Origin: Burkholderiales bacterium
GTDB taxonomy: Bacteria > Pseudomonadota > Gammaproteobacteria > Burkholderiales > Burkholderiaceae_F
Reading direction: 5' to 3'
Length of the DNA: 64,000 nucleotides
Assembly (NCBI GenBank): GCA_016716275.1
Contig: JADJWR010000001.1
Span: forward strand, 558,001-622,000
The position numbers and the translations under genes were made by a program. Below, one piece after another: positions 50,172 to 58,449 of this stretch (within the stretch, counting starts at the first letter, position 1; each line of letters begins with the position of its first letter). The notes beneath the pieces were generated by a model. It did not search any database and was not told where the DNA came from. It saw only the letters and a list, made by a program, of their open reading frames with translations.

Positions 50172-52942
50172 GGTGTCGCCGTCGGCAGCGGTCTCCTCCG
50201 TGACCAGCGGTCGGCAGCGACCGGCTCCTCGGCCGCGACCGGCTCCTCGGCAGCGGCATCGGTCGCCGCGGGCGGCACCGCCTCGGCAGGCGCGGCCTCG
50301 ACGGCCGTCGCTTCTGCCGCTGCCGGCTCGGCTGCCGACCAGGCAGCGGCCAGTTCGGCTTCGAACTGCGCCAGGTCGAGCGCCGGTTCGGCTTCCGCGG
50401 CGCCGCGCGCCGCCGGTTGGGCGGCCGCCTGCAGCATGGCCGGGTCGAGCGAGAACGGCTGGCCCTCGCGCACGCGGTGCGCCGCCTCGGCGAGCGGCTG
50501 CGGGTCGATGGCCGCATTCGGATCCTGGCGAATGCGCCCGGTCCAGTCGCCCATCACCGTCCGCGCGGCCGCCGCCAGCGCGATCAGGTCGTCGGTGGCG
50601 GGACGCTCGTGCGACAGCCAGGCGTTGAAGCACTGCTCGACCGCCCAAGCGCCCTCGCCGTAGCTCGTCAGGCCGACCATCCGGCTCGAACCCTTCAGCG
50701 TGTGGAAGGCGCGGCGCACCGTCGTGATCCGCCCCTGGTCGCCGCGCGCGGCGCGCAGCGCGTCCAGTTGCTCGTCGATGGCTGCCAGCACTTCCTCGGC
50801 CTCCTCGACGAAGATCGACATCAGCTCCAAGTCGGCCGCCGCCTGCGACTGCGGCAGCGGCGCGGCGGCCGGCGCCGGCGCCGGCTCGGCTGCCTGCGGC
50901 GCCAGCATCTGCGACAGGCGCCGGGCCAGCGCCGCATCGGGCTTGTCGATCAGTTGCTTCGCCGCCGCGGTCGCATCGCGCGCGCGCGCCTTCAGCGCCG
51001 CGTCGTCGAGCAGATCGGCGTCGTTGGCCAGCATCTGCATCACATCGACCAGCTCGCGGGCGGCCGCCCCGTCGGCAGGCGCGGCGGCCAGCCGGGCGGC
51101 CAGTTCGCCGGCCTGGCCGAGGTGCTGGCGGGTGGCGGACTCGACGTTCTCCTCCTCGCCGGCGTGCTCGGTCGCCAGCGCGTGCAGGGCGAGATCGTCG
51201 TCTTCGTCATCCTCCAGGCCGGTGCGCCGGGGCACCGCCATGTCGGCGCTGAACACCGCCGTGTCGGGGTGCCACGAGAACTGGCTGCGCGGACGGTCGG
51301 CGTCGGCCTGCAGCGTCTCGATGAAGAAGCCGATCGCGCCGAGGTTGCCGGCGAGGCGGGCGAAGTCGCTTTCGTCGGCCGGCACGGCCGGATCCGCGTA
51401 GCGGCCCACCGTGACCCGCGCATCGTCGAGCGCCGCCACCGCCTGGTGGAAGCCGAGCAGCGCCAGCACGCTGGCAGTCTGCTCGAGCATGCCGTCGAGC
51501 GATGCCAGCTCGGCGCGCTCGGCGGGGTCGCGGAAGAAGCGGTCCAGCCGCTGCTCGACCTCGCGCAGCATGCCGGTCATCTCGACGATGACCGTCTGCA
51601 TCGTCAGGCGGTCCTGTGCCCTGCGCGCCAGTTCGGAAAGCCAGCCGTCGACCGTCGCCGGCGCCTTGCCGAGGCGGGCGGCGTTCAACCGCTCGACCAT
51701 CGCGCGCGAACGGCCGTCGAACCGCTCGTCGAGGCTGGGCAGCTCGTCGACGCCGAGGTCGACCAGCAGCAGCGCCGTGGCCACCTCGATCGCCAGCGAC
51801 TCGCGAGTCGACAGCGGCGCGCCGGCGAGCTCGCCGGCCAGCGTGCCGACCTCGGCCAGCAGCAGCTCGAGCGGGCCGAGGTCGAGCGCCGCGGCGGCGC
51901 GGCGCGCCGCCTCGATGTGCTGGGCGAACACCGCGGTGTCGCCGCTGACCGCCGCCTCGTTCCACGCCGACTTCGCTTCCGCCAGCGACTCGCGCAGCAC
52001 CCGCACCTGGTCGGCGTCGAGCAGCACCAGCTTGGTCCGTTCGTAATCGGCCGGCAGCAGCGCTTCCAGGTCGTAGAGCTGGCGTGCCTCGGCCACCCGC
52101 GCCACCCGCGGATCGGCGCGGCCGATGTAGTACAGCGCGTCGACCAGCAGGCGTTCGGCCACCGCTGCGCCGCCGTCGATCAGTCGCCGCAGCTGCAGGT
52201 TCACCCGTGCCAGAACCCGCTTCAGGTCGACGTCGACCGTCAGCGCATCGGCTTCCAGCGCGTCGAGTAGGCCCCGCACCACCCACCAGAAGCTGCGCGC
52301 CAGACCGCGCTGCGGCAGGCGCTCGAGGTCCGACAGCGCCTCGCGCATCTCGCTGCGCGCCTGCTGATTCGACGAGTCGCGCAGGAAGCGCAGCAGGGCG
52401 CCTTCGAAACGGACGCGCCGCACGCGCAGCTGGTCGGCCGTCATCGGCCGCACGTTGATCCGCGCCAGCGCCGGCCGCCGCGTCAGATCGGGGAACATCA
52501 GGTCGGCCGGGTGGATCCGCGGCGCGCCGACCAGTTGCAGCAGGTCGCGATAGTGCGGGAACAGGCGGATCGGCTGGTCGGCGCGTCCGACACGCAGGCC
52601 TTCGAGGTAGGCGGCCAGCGCCTGCACCGCGCTTTCGACCTTCTGCACCGCCGCGGCGTTGCATTCGCCCGGCGCGCTTTCCCAGCGTTTCAGCAGGCCC
52701 TCGAGCGAGTCGAGCAGCAGTGCGGCGCCGCGCAGGTCGAGCATGCGCAGCGCGCCGGCCGCCTCGTGCACCTGCGCGATGGCGCCGCGCAGCGCCTCGG
52801 GCTCGCCCTTGTCGCCCTGGAACCTGCGGATCCCGGCAAGCGCGGCATCGGTGGTGACGCGGATCTCGCCGGCGAGCCATGCCAGCGGCGCCGCGTCGGG
52901 GCCCGGCTCGATCAATGGCTGCGGCATCAACATATCGCCCAT
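50150..52942 (-). CDS. pilL: ChpA/PilL chemotaxis kinase, N-terminal half (Hpt-like domains), frameshifted
   Basis: First half of the ChpA/PilL-type kinase. It begins MGDMLMPQPLIEPGPDAAPL (ATG 52942, GGGGG upstream) and contains degenerate Hpt-like helices (IAQVHEAAGALRMLDL), long helical bundles, and a good Hpt domain with phospho-His in RRAFHTLKGSSRMVGL. Near the end lies an Ala/Glu/Pro linker (EEPVAAEEPVAAD). After that the frame gives Arg-rich nonsense (RWSRRRPLPT) and stops at 50150, while the family sequence continues in the frame of the next ORF (LVTEETAADGDTMRRV). One missing base at about 50201-50215 would join them into a protein of about 1,900 residues. It follows pilJ by 22 bp. 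Confidence 0.8.
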   Translation of the reverse strand: MGDMLMPQPLIEPGPDAAPLAWLAGEIRVTTDAALAGIRRFQGDKGEPEALRGAIAQVHEAAGALRMLDLRGAALLLDSLEGLLKRWESAPGECNAAAVQKVESAVQALAAYLEGLRVGRADQPIRLFPHYRDLLQLVGAPRIHPADLMFPDLTRRPALARINVRPMTADQLRVRRVRFEGALLRFLRDSSNQQARSEMREALSDLERLPQRGLARSFWWVVRGLLDALEADALTVDVDLKRVLARVNLQLRRLIDGGAAVAERLLVDALYYIGRADPRVARVAEARQLYDLEALLPADYERTKLVLLDADQVRVLRESLAEAKSAWNEAAVSGDTAVFAQHIEAARRAAAALDLGPLELLLAEVGTLAGELAGAPLSTRESLAIEVATALLLVDLGVDELPSLDERFDGRSRAMVERLNAARLGKAPATVDGWLSELARRAQDRLTMQTVIVEMTGMLREVEQRLDRFFRDPAERAELASLDGMLEQTASVLALLGFHQAVAALDDARVTVGRYADPAVPADESDFARLAGNLGAIGFFIETLQADADRPRSQFSWHPDTAVFSADMAVPRRTGLEDDEDDDLALHALATEHAGEEENVESATRQHLGQAGELAARLAAAPADGAAARELVDVMQMLANDADLLDDAALKARARDATAAAKQLIDKPDAALARRLSQMLAPQAAEPAPAPAAAPLPQSQAAADLELMSIFVEEAEEVLAAIDEQLDALRAARGDQGRITTVRRAFHTLKGSSRMVGLTSYGEGAWAVEQCFNAWLSHERPATDDLIALAAAARTVMGDWTGRIRQDPNAAIDPQPLAEAAHRVREGQPFSLDPAMLQAAAQPAARGAAEAEPALDLAQFEAELAAAWSAAEPAAAEATAVEAAPAEAVPPAATDAAAEEPVAAEEPVAADRWSRRRPLPTATPCVASAR

Positions 52943-52964
52943 GTACACCCCCGCCGTCGGGTGA

Positions 52965-55274
52965 TCAGGAAACCCGGAAGCGGGCAACCGAATCCTTGAG
53001 CTCGCGCGCCAGCGTCGCGAGCTGGCCGATCGACTGCGCGGCGCGCCGCGTGCCGTCGGTCGTCTGTTCATTCACGCCGAGGATCCGCTCGATCGCCTGC
53101 GCCACGCCGTCGGCCGAGCTGGCCTGTTCCTGCGTGCTGCCGGCGATCTGCTCGATCAGTTCGGCAAGCTGGCGCGACACCCGACCGATGTCGGCCAGCG
53201 CCGTGCCGGCGGCATCCGACAGCCGGGTGCCCTCGACCACGCCCTGCGTGCTCTTCTCCATCGCCGCCACCGCGTCCTGCGTGTCGGTCTGGATGGTCTT
53301 GACCAGCGCGGCGATCTGCTTGGCCGCCTCGGCCGAGCGGTCGGCCAGCCGCTGCACTTCCTCGGCCACCACCGAGAAGCCGCGGCCGGCCTCGCCGGCG
53401 GAGGCCGCCTGGATGGCGGCATTCAGCGCCAGCACGTTGGTCTGCTCGGTGATGTCCGAGATCAGCTCGACGATCTCGCCGATTTCCTGCGAGCTCTCGC
53501 CGAGCCGCTTGATCCGCTTGGCGGTCTCCTGGATCTGCTCGCGGATCTCGTTCATGCCGGCGATCTGGTTGTACACCGCGCGCTGGCCGCGCTCGGCGGC
53601 CTCCAGCGAGACCTTGGCCACGCGGGCCGACTCGCCGGCGGCGCGCGAGACGTCGCCGATCTTGGCCGTCATCTGCAGCACGTTGGTGCCGGTGTCCTTG
53701 ATGTCGCGCGCCTGGCTCTCCGAGGAGGTCATCAGGCGGGTGGCGATGTCGCGCGCCTCGGTCGAGGCGCTGTCGACCTGCTCGGCGGTCTCGTTGATGC
53801 GGCCGACCAGGCCGCGCAGTTCCTCGACGGTGTAGTTGACCGAGTCGGCGATCGCGCCGGTGATGTCCTCGGTCACCGTCGCCTGCACGGTCAGGTTGCC
53901 GTCGGCGACCTCCTGCAGTTCGTTCATCAGCCGCAGAATCGCCGCCTGGTTCTGCTCGTTGGCCCGCTTGGCCGCCTGCTCCAGCCGCTGCGCCTCGAGC
54001 CGCTGCGCCTCTGCCTCGAGCGCCCGGCGGCGGCTGCCGCGCAGCAGGACCTGCATCAGCGCGGCCACGGTGGCCAGCGCCAGCAGGCCGAAGACGATCG
54101 CCGCGCCGACGCTGATCGCCCGTCCGCCCTGGTCACGCGCCGCCAGATCCTCGATCGTCGCCAGCTGCCCGTGCAGCGACTCGGCGTTGTCCTGCAGCAG
54201 CTTGCGCGCCGCTGCCGCATCGGCCGCCGCACCGGCCGCCGGCAGGCCGGCGGCGGCGGCGTTCTGCAGTTCGGCGGCCGTCCTGGCCACCTGCTGCAGG
54301 CGGTTGCGGGCCTCGCCGTCGGTGCTGACCAGCAGCGACTGCGCGGTGTCGCGCAACTGCGTCAGGTCGCGGCCGAGCACCTGGCCTGCATCGGCACCGG
54401 CAGCCGCGGCCGGCAGGGCGCCGGCGTTGCGCGCCAGCCGCCAGGCGGTCGTGGAGAGCTGGCCGGCCAGTGCGACATCGCGCGCCGCCGCGTTCTGCTG
54501 CAGCTTCTGCGCGGCGATCTCGTCGGTCAGGGCGGTCAGCCTCGGTGTGGCCTCGTTGATCGTCGCCAGCAGGGCACCGAAGGCGACCAGCGCCTTTTCC
54601 TGCGCAACGATGCGCGAGGCGGCGGCCTCGTAGGGCTTCCACATCTCGGTCAGGCGCGCCAGTTCGGTCGCCGCCGGTCCGGAGGCGTGCCGGCCGAGCA
54701 CCAGCAGCGCCTCGCCGGCGGCATCACGGCTGGCGCGCAGCTCGGCGATGGCGGTGGCGCTGCCCTGACTGGCGGGCACCGCGGCGCGCGCCATCCGCTG
54801 GCTGTGCGTCGCGGCGGCCGCGAACTGCTCGGCCGACTCGATCTTCAGTCCGATCGCGCGCTGGTCGATCAGCAGCACCGCCACCGTAAGCACGACGAAC
54901 AGGCCGAGGAGCAACGTCAGCACCTGCAGCTGCTGGGCAAGCGGCCGCTTGCCGATCCACGGCAGGTCCACTTCCTGCATGCGCAGCAGCAGCCGCGAGG
55001 CCCATGGCTCGGGCCCGCTGGCGGGCTTGCTCTCCGGCAGCTTCAGCTGCGAGCGGTCGATGCGCTGGGTGGGCGGACCGGCGGCAGCTGCGGCGTCGAT
55101 CGGCGCCCGGCTCTCGGTGCCGGCGAACTCGGTGTAACGGAACGGCTGGACCGTGATCGGCCCGCCGCCTGATTCGCCCACTTCCTTTGCGCCCATGGTT
55201 CCCATGTCGATCGTCCTCTCCGCGCCCGTGAAGGCGCCGCCTGCCGGGCCGCTGCTCGGGCCCTTTTGGTTCAT
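52965..55274 (-). CDS. pilJ: PilJ-type methyl-accepting chemotaxis protein
   Basis: A 769-residue chemoreceptor for twitching motility. An N-terminal cytosolic tail (residues 1-100) precedes the first membrane helix (LQVLTLLLGLFVVLTVAVLL). A periplasmic helical region with PilJ-like double modules follows (residues 130-390), then a second membrane helix (GAAIVFGLLALATVAALMQVLL), a HAMP-like linker and the signalling domain. The hairpin tip EEVQRLADRSAEAAKQIAALV and the GRGFSVVAEEVQRLA core are typical. It lies directly between pilI and the PilL gene, in the standard pilGHIJL order. Confidence 0.92.
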   Translation of the reverse strand: MNQKGPSSGPAGGAFTGAERTIDMGTMGAKEVGESGGGPITVQPFRYTEFAGTESRAPIDAAAAAGPPTQRIDRSQLKLPESKPASGPEPWASRLLLRMQEVDLPWIGKRPLAQQLQVLTLLLGLFVVLTVAVLLIDQRAIGLKIESAEQFAAAATHSQRMARAAVPASQGSATAIAELRASRDAAGEALLVLGRHASGPAATELARLTEMWKPYEAAASRIVAQEKALVAFGALLATINEATPRLTALTDEIAAQKLQQNAAARDVALAGQLSTTAWRLARNAGALPAAAAGADAGQVLGRDLTQLRDTAQSLLVSTDGEARNRLQQVARTAAELQNAAAAGLPAAGAAADAAAARKLLQDNAESLHGQLATIEDLAARDQGGRAISVGAAIVFGLLALATVAALMQVLLRGSRRRALEAEAQRLEAQRLEQAAKRANEQNQAAILRLMNELQEVADGNLTVQATVTEDITGAIADSVNYTVEELRGLVGRINETAEQVDSASTEARDIATRLMTSSESQARDIKDTGTNVLQMTAKIGDVSRAAGESARVAKVSLEAAERGQRAVYNQIAGMNEIREQIQETAKRIKRLGESSQEIGEIVELISDITEQTNVLALNAAIQAASAGEAGRGFSVVAEEVQRLADRSAEAAKQIAALVKTIQTDTQDAVAAMEKSTQGVVEGTRLSDAAGTALADIGRVSRQLAELIEQIAGSTQEQASSADGVAQAIERILGVNEQTTDGTRRAAQSIGQLATLARELKDSVARFRVS

Positions 55275-55277
55275 CGC

Positions 55278-55811
55278 CTAGACGCCGATCGAAGCGAAAC
55301 GCTCGTCGGCCACCAGACGCGCCAGGTTCAGTTCGGTCAGCGTGGCGCCGTCGGCATCGCGGAAGCGGGCGCCCTCCCAGGGCAGCTCCGCCGCGACCTC
55401 CGGCAGCGCATCCAGGTCCTTCGCACCGCGCAGGCCGAAGGCACGGGTGATCAGCAGCGCCGCGTTGACCTTCAGCGATTCGCCGAACACCAGCAGCTGC
55501 AGTGCCTGGTCGTCGCGCAGCGGTTCCTCGCCGGCCAGCAGCGGCAGGTCGTAGACGCCGAGCAGCCGCCCGCGCACGTTGGCCATGCCGCGGAACCAGG
55601 GCCGCGTCCACGGCACCCGGGCGATCGACGACACCGGCACCACCTCGCCGACGCTGGTCATCTCGACCAGCCAGCCGCGGCTGCCGATGCGCACGCCCAG
55701 CCGCGCCGCCTGCAGGTCGCGCGCCGGCGCCTCGGCGAGCCGCTGCGCCAGCTGTGCCGAGAAGTCGCGCAGATCGGCCATGTGCCTGGGATGCTCCATC
55801 GGTGCGTTCAT
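55278..55811 (-). CDS. pilI: PilI, CheW-like coupling protein
   Basis: A 177-residue CheW-domain protein that links the PilJ receptor to the PilL kinase. Family blocks are LGVRIGSRGWLVEMTSVGEV, ARVPWTRPWFRGMANVRGRL (the CheW GxxxxRGxxxxV/L core) and LLVFGESLKVNAALLITRAFGL. ATG 55811 has AGGGTGACC upstream and gives the normal length; the open frame beyond it overlaps pilH. It starts 2 bp after the pilH stop and ends 3 bp before pilJ, so the operon is tightly packed. Confidence 0.9.
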   Translation of the reverse strand: MNAPMEHPRHMADLRDFSAQLAQRLAEAPARDLQAARLGVRIGSRGWLVEMTSVGEVVPVSSIARVPWTRPWFRGMANVRGRLLGVYDLPLLAGEEPLRDDQALQLLVFGESLKVNAALLITRAFGLRGAKDLDALPEVAAELPWEGARFRDADGATLTELNLARLVADERFASIGV

Positions 55812-55813
55812 GG

Positions 55814-56179
55814 TCACCCTATCGCGGCGATCTTGCCCAGCAGCTCCTCCGCCTTGACCGGCTTGGTGACGTAGTCGCGCGCGCCCTGGCGCAGTCCCCA
55901 GATGCGGTCGGTCTGCTGGTTCTTGCTGGTGCACATGATGATCGGGATATGTTGGGTGGCCGGGTCGCGCGAGATCTGCCGCGTCAGCTGGAAGCCGTTC
56001 TGGCCCGGCATCACCACGTCCATCAGGATCAGGTCGGGTTCGACCGCCCTGACCTTGATCAGCGCTTCCTCGGCGTTCTCCGCCGCCGAGACATGGAAAC
56101 CGTTGCGGGTCAGCAGCTCGGTGAGGAAATAGCGCTCGGTGGGCGAGTCGTCGACGACGAGGACCTTCTTGATCGGCAT
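55814..56179 (-). CDS. pilH: PilH, single-domain response regulator
   Basis: A 121-residue receiver domain. The acidic pair is in VLVVDDSPTERYFL, the phosphorylation site is D54 in LILMDVVMPGQNGFQL, and the conserved Lys is K106 in YVTKPVKAEEL. In the Pseudomonas Pil-Chp system PilH is the CheY-like regulator acting on retraction or on phosphate flow. It lies between pilG (20 bp) and pilI (2 bp) in the pilGHIJL operon. Confidence 0.93.
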   Translation of the reverse strand: MPIKKVLVVDDSPTERYFLTELLTRNGFHVSAAENAEEALIKVRAVEPDLILMDVVMPGQNGFQLTRQISRDPATQHIPIIMCTSKNQQTDRIWGLRQGARDYVTKPVKAEELLGKIAAIG

Positions 56180-56199
56180 GGCTGTCTGCGGGCGTCAGG

Positions 56200-56610
56200 T
56201 CAGGTCAGGGCAGGCGACTGGGCCGAGTGCTGCAGCACGGCGGTCAGCAGGCCGTCCTTGGTGAAGGGCTTGGTCAGGTATTCGCTGGAGCCGACCATCC
56301 GGCCGCGCGCGCGGTCGAACAGGCCGTCCTTCGACGACAGCATCACCACCGGCGTCTTCGAGAAGCGCGGGCTGCGCTTGATCAGCGCGCAGGTCTGGTA
56401 GCCGTCCAGCCGCGGCATCAGGATGTCGCAGAAGATGATCGCCGGCTGGTGGTCGTTGATCTTGGCCAGGGCCTCGAAGCCGTCGTTGGCCAGGAACACC
56501 TCGCAGCCGGCCTGCTTGAGGAAGATCTCGGCGCTGCGGCGGATCGTGTTCGAGTCGTCGATCACCATCACGCGCGTACCGCGAATCGGGCTGAAATCCT
56601 GTGTCGACAT
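56200..56610 (-). CDS. pilG: PilG, single-domain response regulator
   Basis: A 136-residue receiver domain and the first pil gene. The acidic pair is in VMVIDDSNTIRRSAE, the phosphorylation site D62 in IIFCDILMPRLDGYQT, and K114 in EYLTKPFTKDGLL. PilG is the main CheY-like output of the Pil-Chp pathway and stimulates pilus extension and cAMP signalling in Pseudomonas. It begins MSTQDFSPIRGTRVM at 56610. A rubredoxin gene precedes it by 92 bp on the same strand, a common arrangement in betaproteobacteria. Confidence 0.93.
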   Translation of the reverse strand: MSTQDFSPIRGTRVMVIDDSNTIRRSAEIFLKQAGCEVFLANDGFEALAKINDHQPAIIFCDILMPRLDGYQTCALIKRSPRFSKTPVVMLSSKDGLFDRARGRMVGSSEYLTKPFTKDGLLTAVLQHSAQSPALT

Positions 56611-56702
56611 GCAAGGACTCCGGGCTACGGGTTGCTATTCAACGTGCAGCGGGACGGCAGCGGGCTTCGGGCGGGTCGGCTGGGCGCGGCAGACCGCGTT
56701 GC

Positions 56703-56885
56703 TCAGATCTCGACCATCTCGAAGTCCTCCTTACGGGCGCCGCATTCCGGACAGGTCCAGTTCGGCGGGATCTGCTCCCACGCCGTGCCGGGCGCTATTC
56801 CTTCCTCCGGCAACCCGGCGGCTTCGTCGTAGATCCAGCCGCAGATCAGACACATCCATGTGCGATTACCCGCCTCAGCCGCCAT
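56703..56885 (-). CDS. Rubredoxin
   Basis: A 60-residue rubredoxin, complete. The iron-binding cysteines are C12 and C15 (MCLICGWIYD) and C45 and C48 (NWTCPECGARK), with the typical EAAGLPEEGIAPGTAWEQIP loop in between. It is a one-electron carrier in the cytoplasm. It lies just upstream of the pilGHIJL genes on the same strand and is divergent from hemL, the usual arrangement in several betaproteobacteria; no functional link to pili is known. Confidence 0.95.
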   Translation of the reverse strand: MAAEAGNRTWMCLICGWIYDEAAGLPEEGIAPGTAWEQIPPNWTCPECGARKEDFEMVEI

Positions 56886-56913
56886 TTCCGGTCGTTTTCG
56901 GAGCGTGTTCGTG

Positions 56914-56942
56914 TTGACTCACATACTTGCCGAGCGATCATA
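56914..56942 (+). promoter_or_regulatory. Possible sigma70 promoter for hemL
   Basis: TTGACT at 56914-56919, 17-bp spacer, ATCATA at 56937-56942 on the plus strand, about 180 bp before hemL and in the rubredoxin/hemL divergent gap. The -35 match is good, the -10 match moderate. Confidence 0.35.
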
Positions 56943-57121
56943 GCCCGGGGTTTTCGCGTGGCGACCAGCGAAATCGTCATGCTTACGGACTAGAACCAAT
57001 CTCGGGTCCGGGGATGCGGTTGCGGCGGCGCCCGGCGGTCCCGCGACCGCCTGTGGCCGCCCGCCGGGCCGCCTGTGCCTGGCTGCGTAAACTCGCAGCT
57101 TTTGCCGCAACGGTGAGCCCG

Positions 57122-58414
57122 GTGGACCGCAACGAACAGCTCTTCAGCCGCGCCCAGCAGACCATCCCCGGCGGCGTCAATTCGCCGGTGCGCGCCTTCC
57201 GTTCGGTCGGCGGCACGCCGCGCTTCATCGCGCGTGCCCAGGGCCCGCACTTCTGGGACGCCGACGGCCGCCGCTACATCGACTACATCGGCTCGTGGGG
57301 GCCGATGATCGTCGGCCACGCCCACCCGGAGGTGGTGCGCGCGGTGCAGGAGGCCGCCGCGCGCGGCCTGTCGTACGGCGCGCCGACCGAGGCCGAGGTC
57401 GAGATGGCCGAGGAACTGGTCCGCCTGGTGCCGTCGATGCAGCAGGTGCGGTTGGTCTCCTCCGGCACCGAGGCGGCGATGAGCGCCATCCGCCTGGCGC
57501 GCGGCGCCGCCGGCGGCGGCAAGGGCCGGCGCAAGCTCGTCAAGTTCGAGGGCTGCTACCACGGCCATGCCGACAGCCTGCTGGTGAAGGCCGGCTCGGG
57601 CCTGCTGACCTTCGGCAACCCGAGCTCGGCCGGCGTGCCGGCCGAGATCACCCAGCACACGCTGGTGCTCGACTACAACGACAGCCAGCAGCTCGAGGAC
57701 GCCTTCCGGCAGCACGGCGACGACATCGCCTGCGTGATGGTCGAGCCGGTGGCCGGCAACATGAACCTGGTGCGGGGCACGCCGGAGTTCCTGCAGACGA
57801 TGCGCCGGCTGTGCACGCAACACGGTGCGCTGCTCGCCTTCGACGAGGTGATGACGGGCTTCCGGGTGGCCCTCGGCGGTGCGCAATCGGTCTACGGCAT
57901 CACGCCCGACATCACGGTGCTCGGCAAGGTGATCGGCGGCGGCATGCCGGTGGCGGCCTTCGGCGGTTCGCGCGAGGTGATGAAACACCTGGCGCCGCTC
58001 GGCGCCGTCTACCAGGCCGGCACGCTGTCGGGCAACCCGGTCGCGGTGGCCTGTGGCCTGGCGACGCTGCGGCTGATCCAGGCGCCGGGCTTCTACGAGC
58101 GTCTCGGCGAAAGCACGCAGGCGCTGGTCGACGGCCTCGCCGGCGCGGCGCGCGACGCCGGCGTCGCCTTCTGCGCCGACCGGGTCGGCGGCATGTTCGG
58201 CATCTACTTTGCCGGCTCGGTGCCGGCCAGCTACGCGCAGATCATGGCCACCGACAAGGACCGCTTCAACCGTTTCTTCCACGCCATGCTCGACCGCGGC
58301 GTCTACCTGGCGCCGTCGGCCTACGAAGCCGGTTTCGTGTCGGCGGCGCACGACGGCGCGGCGATCGGCGAGACCGTGGCGGCGGCGCGACAGGCGTTCG
58401 ATCTGGTCGGCTGA
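57122..58414 (+). CDS. hemL: Glutamate-1-semialdehyde 2,1-aminomutase (HemL)
   Basis: A 430-residue PLP enzyme that makes 5-aminolevulinate from glutamate-1-semialdehyde, in the C5 route to haem. Family blocks are LFSRAQQTIPGGVNSPVRAF at the start, SSGTEAAMSAIRLARG, LLAFDEVMTGFRVALGGAQ, the PLP lysine in LGKVIGGGMPVAAFGG, and YQAGTLSGNPVAVACGLATL. The start is either GTG 57122 (VDRNEQLF, used here) or GTG 57113 (VSPVDRNEQ); both lack a strong ribosome site. A longer in-frame extension to 56927 covers promoter DNA and is not family-like. It is divergent from rubredoxin. Confidence 0.94.
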   Translation: MDRNEQLFSRAQQTIPGGVNSPVRAFRSVGGTPRFIARAQGPHFWDADGRRYIDYIGSWGPMIVGHAHPEVVRAVQEAAARGLSYGAPTEAEVEMAEELVRLVPSMQQVRLVSSGTEAAMSAIRLARGAAGGGKGRRKLVKFEGCYHGHADSLLVKAGSGLLTFGNPSSAGVPAEITQHTLVLDYNDSQQLEDAFRQHGDDIACVMVEPVAGNMNLVRGTPEFLQTMRRLCTQHGALLAFDEVMTGFRVALGGAQSVYGITPDITVLGKVIGGGMPVAAFGGSREVMKHLAPLGAVYQAGTLSGNPVAVACGLATLRLIQAPGFYERLGESTQALVDGLAGAARDAGVAFCADRVGGMFGIYFAGSVPASYAQIMATDKDRFNRFFHAMLDRGVYLAPSAYEAGFVSAAHDGAAIGETVAAARQAFDLVG

Positions 58415-58449
58415 CGGAACTTGGCGGCGCTGCCGCTGACGAACGCACG

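Noticed and set aside
46680..50663. 1327-codon plus-strand open frame
   Set aside because: Antisense to pyrF and the PilL kinase; composition is Arg/His/Gln-rich with no domain.
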